Of a stretch of 7,165 bases of DNA, positions 1 to 5,314 are shown piece after piece; position 1 is the first letter of the stretch; every line of letters starts with the position of its first letter. Position numbers and translations under genes: made by a program. The notes under the pieces are model-generated. The model searched no databases, was not told the DNA's origin, and was given only the letters and a program-made list of their open reading frames with translations. Source of the stretch: DAOUMU01 sp034409055 (GTDB lineage: Bacteria; Chloroflexota; Anaerolineae; 4572-78; J111); NCBI GenBank assembly GCA_034409055.1, contig DAOUMU010000109.1, positions 1-7,165 of the forward strand, written 5' to 3'.

Positions 1-1
1 G

Positions 2-127
2 GTCTGGTATGCCCATCGCCGTCTCAAAGGCAAACTACGCCGTGTTTATCTGGGTAAGCCTGAGAATGTGACTGCTCAAAAACTGACCAAAGCGGCCCAA
101 AAGCTGGCCCAGGTGAGCCTTACTTAG
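2..127 (+). CDS. C-terminal fragment of an unidentified protein with a WYAHRR...YLGKPENVT tail
   Basis: An open frame enters from the left edge and runs 41 codons to a TAG at 125-127. The visible peptide contains VWYAHRRLKGKLRRVYLGKP, then ENVTAQKLTKAAQKLAQ and a short end. It is basic and aromatic-rich, followed by a probable short helix. From memory, similar 'WYAYR...GK.RK.YLGK..dLT...L' modules occur in Chloroflexota and other large-genome bacteria, in small uncharacterised proteins and beside LuxR/MalT-like regulators, so this may be a DNA- or RNA-binding tail. That is family recollection, not a search result. The start and most of the protein lie outside the window, so no function is assigned. 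It is transcribed toward, and convergent with, the minus-strand gene ending at 424. Confidence 0.55.
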   Translation, partial: VWYAHRRLKGKLRRVYLGKPENVTAQKLTKAAQKLAQVSLT

Positions 128-155
128 TCTCCCTGAGTAGTGAGACTGCAATTTT
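126..155 (+). terminator. possible weak stem-loop terminator overlapping the stop of the left-edge gene
   Basis: AGTCTC at 126-131 pairs with GAGACT at 142-147 around a 10-nt loop, and a short TTTT follows at 152-155. The left arm begins inside the TAG stop codon. The stem is only 6 bp and the T run is short and not directly adjacent, so this is a weak candidate. Confidence 0.3.
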
Positions 156-172
156 GTATAACCAAATTTGAC

Positions 173-396
173 AACTCAGTATAACACAGGGGGGCATTGG
201 GGCATCGGCTCCCCCCGCTGGGGGGTTGGGGGGGCCACCCAAGGCACTAAATCAGTCACCAACTCCGTATAACTCAACTCAGTATAACACAGGGGGGAAT
301 CCGGACATCGCTCCCCCCTTTGGGGGGCTGGGGGGGCCACTCAAGGCACTAAATCAGTCGTCAGCTCCGTATAACTCAACTCAGTATAACAGGGGA
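173..396. repeat. two ~103-bp tandem repeats plus a partial third, with C6/G6 hairpins
   Basis: The first copy covers 173-275 and the second 276-377; a third begins at 378 and is recognisable to about 396. Each starts AACTCAGTATAACACAGGGGGG and ends CTCCGTATAACTC. Each carries a hairpin of six C, a 3-nt loop and six G (211-225 and 313-327), with the loop changed from GCT to TTT while the stem is kept. A GGGGGGG run follows two bases later (228-234, 330-336). The shared 3' portion reads AAGGCACTAAATCAGTC. This accounts for most of the gene-free stretch 128-423. A 61-codon frame across it is repetitive because the DNA is, and is not considered a gene. Confidence 0.85.
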
Positions 397-406
397 GGGT
401 TTATGG

Positions 407-446
407 CGTAAAAACATCACGTTTCACGCTTCACGTTTCACGTTAC
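407..446. repeat. heptamer array CGTTTCA/CGCTTCA running into the 3' end of the unknown gene
   Basis: Three tandem heptamers (CGTTTCA, CGCTTCA, CGTTTCA at 420-440) are followed by a degenerate CGTTACG, and one opposite-facing CGTAAAA lies at 407-413. Read on the minus strand, the array encodes the last residues (NVKREA) and the TGA stop of the gene at 424-1707. A small hairpin is possible on the minus-strand RNA between GCGTGA, at the stop, and TTTACGC. The same heptamers occur at 3295-3402. Confidence 0.8.
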
Positions 447-1707
447 GGTGCAGATTCTGGGCAGCAATGAAAGACAGGCCGTTCTCGGTCAACGCCCAGG
501 CGGTTTTATTGACAGCGTCGAACTTGTCCAGGAAGTTCAGGGTCAGGTGATCCCAATCGCCGGAGGCGATAATTTCTGCCTTATCCCGGAAGTAATCCAG
601 AATGTCCGAGGGATGGGCCCGGCTTTGATCAATTTCTGGATCGCCTCCTTCGTGCTTGGCCGAAATATTGGCCACGTGGCCGGCAATCTCAATCAGCTCC
701 TCGCGGCGATTGTATGGCTGCCGGACGATGCTCTGCCAGGTTTCGGTGATGTGATGCTCGAAGCGAACGACATCCTCAAAACCCAGCCCTTTGCGGAACT
801 GGGCAGTGATCTCCATGGTCTCGTTATTGACCGAGTTGCTCCAGTTGAAGCCGATCAGGGGGGAAGTGCCGTCGTCACGAGCAAAGAGTTTGGCTCCCAG
901 CAGGGTCCACAGGGCCGCATAAGGATTGTCGTTGCCCATAAAAACCGAAATCTTGAATTCGATATCTACGCCTAGGCGGTGCAGCAAGTAGCCGAGCAGC
1001 ACCGTACCCGGGTTGACATTGAGCACCTGGCCCACCCCGTAGTTAGTGTAATAGTCCAAAAATTCGTCCAGCCACTTCAGGGCATAATTGTTGGGCTGGC
1101 CGACCCCACCAAAATAACCGGTGATGGTTTCGGGACCCCCCAGATGGACATTGGCCCCGTCCGTGCCTTTGGTGTCCAGGGTTTCCACGTAGTTGGCCCC
1201 AATGATTTCCATCGCCGCTGCAAAAGCCGGCAGGTCGCCGTCAGCCTCCTGCTCCTTCATCTTGCGGACCCGGATGAAGCGATTGGGCATCAGTTCGCCC
1301 CGTTCGATGGCCCGTTTGGCTATCTCGACCACCCACGGGAAATATTGGCAGGCACTGATTTCGAGGGTAACCGCGAAATCATCCTTAAAATCCATCTCAT
1401 CAGCCCGGTCGCCAAGCACTTTGCGCCGGTAGTCAGCCATGCTGATAAAAACGCCTTGATCCCGCTGCTGGGTTAACCATTCCAGGTCGGCCAGGTATTC
1501 TGGCTGGGTCTCCTCGACCCGGTTGAGGAGGGCCGGTAGTTGTCGGGCCTCCTCGGCTTTACGGTTGATCTCTTCCGGCGAGCCGTATTTGGAAACCACG
1601 GCCAGGAAGTCATTGATTACCCGCATATCCGGGTTTAGCAGGATGGCATTAATGTCGGCCAACCGATCTGGAGAAATCTTTAATCGTTGGCGGATGTTTT
1701 CGTCCAT
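424..1707 (-). CDS. unrecognised 427-residue cytosolic protein, possibly an enzyme
   Basis: I do not recognise this family. The ATG at 1707 is chosen because AGAGGAGAG (1713-1721) sits 7 nt upstream of it; a TTG at 1743 would add 12 residues but would place this site inside the gene. No signal peptide or membrane segment is visible. The N-terminal ~120 residues are charged and helical-looking (LKISPDRLADINAILLNPDM). The rest is rich in glycine and polar loops of the kind found in alpha/beta barrel enzymes: GGPETITGYFGGVGQPNNY (190-208), NVNPGT (230-235), FMGNDNPYAAL (256-266), GFNWSNSVNNETM (286-298), FEHHITETW (316-324), KHEGGDPE (351-358) and RAHPSD (363-368). The His/Glu/Asp-rich late motifs could bind a metal or cofactor; that is inference. 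The last codons and stop come from a heptamer repeat, so the extreme C-terminus may be variable. Its promoter region resembles that of the tyrosine phenol-lyase, suggesting a shared pathway. Confidence 0.85.
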   Translation of the reverse strand: MDENIRQRLKISPDRLADINAILLNPDMRVINDFLAVVSKYGSPEEINRKAEEARQLPALLNRVEETQPEYLADLEWLTQQRDQGVFISMADYRRKVLGDRADEMDFKDDFAVTLEISACQYFPWVVEIAKRAIERGELMPNRFIRVRKMKEQEADGDLPAFAAAMEIIGANYVETLDTKGTDGANVHLGGPETITGYFGGVGQPNNYALKWLDEFLDYYTNYGVGQVLNVNPGTVLLGYLLHRLGVDIEFKISVFMGNDNPYAALWTLLGAKLFARDDGTSPLIGFNWSNSVNNETMEITAQFRKGLGFEDVVRFEHHITETWQSIVRQPYNRREELIEIAGHVANISAKHEGGDPEIDQSRAHPSDILDYFRDKAEIIASGDWDHLTLNFLDKFDAVNKTAWALTENGLSFIAAQNLHRNVKREA

Positions 1708-1712
1708 TGCTT

Positions 1713-1721
1713 CTCTCCTCT
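1713..1721 (-). promoter_or_regulatory. Shine-Dalgarno site deciding the start of the unknown gene
   Basis: On the minus strand AGAGGAGAG lies 7 nt before the ATG at 1707. It overlaps codons that would be coding if the upstream TTG at 1743 were used, so the shorter 427-residue product is preferred. Confidence 0.8.
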
Positions 1722-1734
1722 GTAAATAGACCTT

Positions 1735-1760
1735 GTAGGACAAACTTAAGTTTGCCCTAC
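1735..1760. repeat. 26-bp near-perfect palindrome in the leader of the unknown gene
   Basis: The palindrome is centred on CTTAAG: GTAGGACAAAC, TTAA, GTTTGCCCTAC. A single non-complementary pair becomes a G-U wobble in minus-strand RNA. It lies 14 nt upstream of the Shine-Dalgarno site, between it and the putative promoter. It could be an operator, a leader-RNA hairpin or a dispersed small palindromic repeat. Only one copy is in this window. Confidence 0.75.
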
Positions 1761-1764
1761 GGTA

Positions 1765-1794
1765 CGGATATTTTCATCATTGGTGGTGTGTCAA
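1765..1794 (-). promoter_or_regulatory. probable promoter/operator of the unknown gene
   Basis: On the minus strand a perfect TTGACA lies at 1789-1794. The -10 is poor: TATCCG (1765-1770, 18-bp spacer) is the best-placed option and AATATC (1767-1772, 16-bp spacer) an alternative. On the plus strand the region contains GGATATTTTCATCATT (1766-1781) and GTGTGTCAA (1786-1794). Both blocks recur at the lyase promoter (6779-6810). The weak -10 suggests either dependence on an activator or that the conserved blocks are an operator. Confidence 0.4.
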
Positions 1795-1840
1795 CACTCG
1801 TGATAACTCCTGTTTAATTTTATTTTGCTCTAACTCTTTT

Positions 1841-2026
1841 CCGTAGGCCCCGCATCCCTATGCGGGGACCGGGCTACGAGGCCCCGCATCCCGTAGGCCC
1901 CGCATCCTCTAACTCTTTTCCGTAGGCCCCGCATCCCTATTCTAACTCTTTTCCGTAGGCCCCGCATCCCTATGCGGGGACCGGGCTCTACTTTTCCGTA
2001 GGCCCCGCATCCCCATGCGGGGGCCT
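1841..2026. repeat. cluster of five CCGTAGGCCCCGCATC units, several forming GC-rich hairpins
   Basis: The unit CCGTAGGCCCCGCATC occurs at 1841, 1891, 1920, 1953 and 1996, with a variant (ACGAGGCCCCGCATC) at 1876-1890. Copies 1 and 4 continue into CCTATGCGGGGACCGGGCT and copy 5 into CCCATGCGGGGGCCT, giving hairpins with an ~11-bp arm. Copies 2 and 3 are truncated before the second arm. Copies 3 and 4 are each preceded by TCTAACTCTTTT (1908-1919, 1941-1952), as is copy 1 (1829-1840); a shortened TCTACTTTT precedes copy 5 (1987-1995). The pattern suggests repeated duplication or insertion of a palindromic unit. With the leader of the unknown gene it fills the 320-bp gap 1708-2027. Confidence 0.85.
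2000..2026 (-). terminator. GC-rich hairpin directly after the aminotransferase stop, possible transcript end
   Basis: AGGCCCCGCAT and ATGCGGGGGCCT pair around a very short loop, beginning 2 bases beyond the TGA at 2028-2030. The stem is strong but no T run follows on the minus strand, so it is not a canonical intrinsic terminator. It is also the last copy of the repeat cluster. It may stabilise or end the aminotransferase message. Confidence 0.4.
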
Positions 2027-2027
2027 A

Positions 2028-3188
2028 TCAACCCTCAATCGCCTGCCGAATGCGTTCCACCGCCTGCTGGATGTTTGCCACCGAGTTGGCATAACTCAGG
2101 CGCAGATAGCCCTCCCCGTAACGACCAAAACACGCCCCGTCCAGGACAGCTACCCCCGCTGTCTCCAGCAGATAGTCGGCCAGGGCCTTGGCTGACATGC
2201 CTGTGCCCTCGATGTTGGGAAAGGCATAGAAAGCTCCGGCTGGACGGGGGCAGCGAAAGCCCGGAATCTGGTTTAACCCGGCCACGATGACCTCACGCCG
2301 CTCCCGAAAAGCCGTGACCATCCGGGTGACGGCGTCGTGTGGTCCGGTTAAAGCAGCAATGCCGGCTTGTTGGGTGAAGGCAGCCGTGCACGAGTTTGAG
2401 TTGACCATCAGCTTGGCCACCTGTTCTGCCAGGGCCGCCGGCATCACCCCGTAGCCCAGACGCCAGCCGGTCATAGCGTACGTCTTGGAGAAACCGTCCA
2501 GCAGGACGGTTTGAGACTGCATCCCGGGCAGTGAGATGGGACTGGCGTGCTGGCCTTCGTACAGCATCTGATTGTATACCTCGTCGCTGAGGACCATAAT
2601 GTCCCGCTCGCGGGCGACTTCAGCGATCACCGCCAGGTCTTGTCGGCTTAAAACACCGCCCGTGGGATTGTGGGGGGAGTTGAGGATAATCAGCCGGGTG
2701 CGGTCGGATACCAGGCTGTGGAACTCGTCGGGATCAAAGCTAAAATCCTTTTCCTCCCGCAGCCGCAAAGCGATTGGCCTGGCTCCGGCAAAGTTGATCA
2801 TCGACTCGTAGATGGGGAACCCCGGATCAGGATAGATGGCCTCGTCCCCGGCTTCCAACAAGGCCAAAATAGTGAAGAACATGATGGGCTTAGCCCCAGG
2901 CGTAACCACGACCTGCTCGGGTTGGACCTCGATGCCCCGGCTGTGACTGATCTGACCGGCAATGGCCTGGCGCAACTCAGGGATACCGGCCGGAGGAGTA
3001 TAGTGAGTATAGCCATCGTGTAGGGCCTGCACCGCCGCCTCCACAATGTGGGCGGGAGTGTCGAAATCCGGTTCCCCGATCTCCAGGTGGATGACCTGTC
3101 GCCCTTGGGCCTCCAACGCTTTGGCCCGTACCAGCACTTCAAAGGCCGTCTCTGAGCCCAGCCGGCTCATTCGTTCAGAAAGTTGCAT
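2028..3188 (-). CDS. class I/II PLP-dependent aminotransferase (aspartate aminotransferase-like)
   Basis: This is a complete 386-residue fold-type I aminotransferase, a normal length for the aspartate aminotransferase-like subgroup. The ATG at 3188 is preceded by AGGAGGG (3198-3204). Visible motifs in order are GEPDFDTP (38-45, substrate recognition loop), YTPPAGIPELRQAIA (62-76), TPGAK (96-100, phosphate-binding turn), NSPHNPTGG (170-178, with Asn174), SDEVY (201-205, with Asp202 and Tyr205 holding the PLP ring), DGFSKTYAMTGWRLGY (231-246, with the Schiff-base Lys235 and phosphate-binding Arg243) and YLRLSYA (361-367, with Arg363 expected to bind the substrate alpha-carboxylate). It would move an amino group between an amino acid and a 2-oxoacid, probably 2-oxoglutarate, in the cytoplasm. 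The amino-acid partner cannot be read from sequence; aspartate, alanine, aromatic or branched-chain donors are all possible. It follows the dehydrogenase gene after a 219-bp repeat-containing gap, so it may have its own promoter. Confidence 0.95.
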   Translation of the reverse strand: MQLSERMSRLGSETAFEVLVRAKALEAQGRQVIHLEIGEPDFDTPAHIVEAAVQALHDGYTHYTPPAGIPELRQAIAGQISHSRGIEVQPEQVVVTPGAKPIMFFTILALLEAGDEAIYPDPGFPIYESMINFAGARPIALRLREEKDFSFDPDEFHSLVSDRTRLIILNSPHNPTGGVLSRQDLAVIAEVARERDIMVLSDEVYNQMLYEGQHASPISLPGMQSQTVLLDGFSKTYAMTGWRLGYGVMPAALAEQVAKLMVNSNSCTAAFTQQAGIAALTGPHDAVTRMVTAFRERREVIVAGLNQIPGFRCPRPAGAFYAFPNIEGTGMSAKALADYLLETAGVAVLDGACFGRYGEGYLRLSYANSVANIQQAVERIRQAIEG

Positions 3189-3224
3189 AAATTGTTCCCT
3201 CCTTTATGCTGTTCTAATGTAACT

Positions 3225-3254
3225 ACTATATAGAACCAGAATTAGCAATGAAAA
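3225..3254 (-). promoter_or_regulatory. possible sigma-70 promoter of the aminotransferase
   Basis: On the minus strand TATAGT (3225-3230) and TTTTCA (3249-3254) are separated by 18 bp. The -10 is good and the -35 matches 4 of 6 bases. It lies ~37 bp upstream of the ATG at 3188, beyond a clear Shine-Dalgarno site. Read-through from the dehydrogenase is an alternative. Confidence 0.4.
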
Positions 3255-3294
3255 AGTAACTTCCGGTAAGGCAACCTCAAAAAGCATCCAACCA

Positions 3295-3402
3295 CGTAAA
3301 ACGTAAAGCGTAAAACGTAAAAATGAGCTGTAGATAAGCCATTACGCTTCACGTTTCACGTTTCACGCTTCACGTTTCACGTTTCACGTTTCACGTTTCA
3401 CG
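3295..3402. repeat. two facing heptamer arrays downstream of the dehydrogenase
   Basis: Four heptamers of the CGTAAAA/CGTAAAG type fill 3295-3322, and eight of the CGTTTCA/CGCTTCA type fill 3345-3400. They face each other. On minus-strand RNA, 3381-3354 pairs with 3322-3295 over 28 positions with no mismatch, using 24 Watson-Crick and four G-U pairs, around a 31-nt loop. The single variant heptamer (GCG in place of ACG) is in register in both arms. The array begins 6 bases after the dehydrogenase stop. No T run follows, so a 3'-protecting or attenuating hairpin is more likely than an intrinsic terminator. Confidence 0.85.
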
Positions 3403-3407
3403 ATGTA

Positions 3408-5282
3408 CTAACCTTCCTGCGCCTGTAACAAACGGTAAAGGGTGCGCCGGGCCAGAATATCGCTACTAATGACCCCGATGACTCCCTCCTGATCGGTGAC
3501 CACAGGCATGGCCGAGATTTCGAAATGTTCCAGTTGGCGGACAACGTCCAAAATATTGTCGTTCGGGCCGGCGGCAATAACCTCACGGGTCATGATTTCG
3601 GTCAGAGGAACGTCTTCAGCACAGGCGGTGGCCGAGGCCTGGGTAATATTCCAGGCGGTAACCACGCCGGTTAACTCGCCGCTGGCTGAGACAATGGCCA
3701 AAATGTCTCCTTTTTCGGTGACCAGAAGCTCGGCCGCATCACGCACGGTTTGGGTTTCAAGGATGGTGGGGATCGGTTCCATCACGTCGGCCACGGTGCG
3801 GTCACGTTCGCTGGAGGCGATGCGGTTAATGCCGATTTTTTCGGCCGCTTCACAGGGCAGCATATCCGGGTCAGCCACCAGGTACTCCACCAGTTCCTTC
3901 ATATTGCGTTGGATCACCTCGTTTCGTTTGGCTTCAGCCGCGATGCGGCGCTGTTCGGCCAGGTCGGCAAAGTCGGCTTGATGATCGACCAGCCAGCGAT
4001 TGACCGCGGCCCGATCTCCCAGCATCGCCTGGGGTATTCTAAGGTAATCGGGCGTTTTAATCAACTGTTCCTGGGCGGCAAAGATGACCCCCCCGGAATT
4101 GACCAGAAAGTCGGTGGCAATGAGCACCCCCTTCTGCCAGTAAACGGCCCGTTCCATCCGCGCCCGGGCCGCCTTACGGGCCGGGTCAGGAGAGTAGGTA
4201 TTGGCCCCTTCGACAATCATAGCCCAGTTGCCCATCCGCTCTACGGTCATCGAGGGCTTTGAGCTGGCGTCTACATCCAGGTAATTGGCCACAGGAGCAG
4301 CCGGGACAAAGCAAAAGGCCGATTCTCGCAGCAAATCGTTACAGTCATTAGAAAACTTTGTTGTAGGAAATCGGATGTTGATGAGCCGTTCCTGGAAGTA
4401 AGGTAGGGCAGCCACGCCCTGTTCACTTTGGATCTTGAGGAGATCAGGAATCGGTAGACCGGCTTCATCGTAGAGATAACCGGTTTCATCGCTCAAACCA
4501 ACAATACGGGGAGTGTTGCCCGCCTGGCCTGCGGTTAACAGGCGGGCTACGTGGGTCCCCACCGCGCCAAACCCCTGGATGAGAACGGTCAGCTCGGCCT
4601 GGGCGGGGGGACGCAGACTGGCGAACTGAGGCAAGACTTTCAAGCGGCCGATCTCTTCCAGTAAGGTCTCAATGGCCACCACCACCCCACTGGCGGCAGC
4701 GCCCAATTGGTCGATGCGATTCCCACCCATATCAACGGGTTTGGAAAGAGCGCAATCCAGGCCGTTTTCAATGGCGATGGTTTTCATATCGGCGTCATTT
4801 GTGCCCACATCGGGACCGGGGAGATAGACGTGGCGATAACGATAGATGAGACGGGCAAAACCACGAACGACCTCGGTATGCTCCTCTGGTGAAAGGTCAC
4901 GCGAGGCGACGATACCACTTTTTCCCCCCCCGTAAGGCAGATCGGCGGCAGCATTTTTGAGGGTCATGCCCCGGGCCAGGTTGTGAACGGTGGTTGGGGT
5001 TACCTCGGGCAGCATCCGAATGCCCCCCATCGAGGGCCAGCCCATGGCCAGGTTGTCCACTACCAGGTAGCCACCCACCTCCAGGGGACTCTCCTCATCC
5101 CACAAACAAACGACCAGGTAGGGTCCCAGCCGGTCGACTTCAATACCCAATCGTTTTAGCCGGTCTACGTCCAGGGGACCAAACTCCATAAAAGCCATTG
5201 GCCCGTCTCGACGTAGCCGGTTACGCCAGGTTCGTTCGGGCAATATATCGTGCAGAAATTCATCCATACGCTTGGGGATCAT
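3408..5282 (-). CDS. Glu/Leu/Phe/Val-family amino-acid dehydrogenase fused to a CBS-domain pair
   Basis: The protein has 624 residues from the ATG at 5282, chosen for AGGAGGAA at 5288-5295; a GTG at 5306 would put that site inside the gene. It would oxidatively deaminate an L-amino acid to its 2-oxoacid with NAD(P)+. Family motifs are GGIRMLPEV (86-94), MTLKNAAADLPYGGGKSGI (106-124, catalytic-site Lys109 and Lys121), LPGPDVGTNDADM (154-166, catalytic Asp158), the Rossmann GFGAVG (237-242), VEGANT (357-362) and LVNSGGVIFA (393-402). The dehydrogenase part ends around residue 480. Two CBS repeats follow: VADVMEPIPT...GVVTAWNIT (about 497-546) and LTEIMTREVIAA...GVISSDILARR (about 560-613). CBS pairs usually bind adenine nucleotides, so energy-dependent control is likely. 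Ordinary glutamate dehydrogenases are about 410-450 residues and lack this tail. Met85 replaces the Lys that binds the glutamate side chain, arguing against glutamate as substrate. The gene starts 32 bp after the phenol-lyase stop and is probably co-transcribed with it. Confidence 0.93.
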   Translation of the reverse strand: MIPKRMDEFLHDILPERTWRNRLRRDGPMAFMEFGPLDVDRLKRLGIEVDRLGPYLVVCLWDEESPLEVGGYLVVDNLAMGWPSMGGIRMLPEVTPTTVHNLARGMTLKNAAADLPYGGGKSGIVASRDLSPEEHTEVVRGFARLIYRYRHVYLPGPDVGTNDADMKTIAIENGLDCALSKPVDMGGNRIDQLGAAASGVVVAIETLLEEIGRLKVLPQFASLRPPAQAELTVLIQGFGAVGTHVARLLTAGQAGNTPRIVGLSDETGYLYDEAGLPIPDLLKIQSEQGVAALPYFQERLINIRFPTTKFSNDCNDLLRESAFCFVPAAPVANYLDVDASSKPSMTVERMGNWAMIVEGANTYSPDPARKAARARMERAVYWQKGVLIATDFLVNSGGVIFAAQEQLIKTPDYLRIPQAMLGDRAAVNRWLVDHQADFADLAEQRRIAAEAKRNEVIQRNMKELVEYLVADPDMLPCEAAEKIGINRIASSERDRTVADVMEPIPTILETQTVRDAAELLVTEKGDILAIVSASGELTGVVTAWNITQASATACAEDVPLTEIMTREVIAAGPNDNILDVVRQLEHFEISAMPVVTDQEGVIGVISSDILARRTLYRLLQAQEG

Positions 5283-5287
5283 GGCGG

Positions 5288-5295
5288 TTCCTCCT
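5288..5295 (-). promoter_or_regulatory. Shine-Dalgarno site deciding the dehydrogenase start
   Basis: AGGAGGAA lies 5 nt from the ATG at 5282 on the minus strand. The in-frame GTG at 5306 lies upstream of it and has no comparable site, so the eight extra residues (MADIGGTA) are unlikely to be translated. Confidence 0.85.
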
Positions 5296-5314
5296 ATATC
5301 TGCCACGCACCCCC

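Noticed and set aside
226..411. 61-codon plus-strand open frame
   Set aside because: It is the translation of two tandem DNA repeats (repeated KALNQS and PYNSTQYN), starts at a TTG inside a G run, and has no ribosome-binding site.
448..1476. Long plus-strand open frames (448-975 and 979-1476)
   Set aside because: They lie antisense to the unknown gene, which has a full-length frame, a good Shine-Dalgarno site and enzyme-like motifs. The plus-strand translations show none of these.
1841..2026. CRISPR array
   Set aside because: Units are palindromic, spacing is irregular (29-50 bp) and the intervening DNA is itself repeated, so there are no unique spacers.
2015..2290. 91-codon plus-strand frame starting in the repeat cluster
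   Set aside because: Proline- and arginine-rich shadow of the aminotransferase, starting inside a palindromic repeat.
3496..4262. Overlapping plus-strand frames (161 and 170 codons)
   Set aside because: Antisense to well-conserved dehydrogenase and CBS motifs; no initiation signals and no recognisable protein features.
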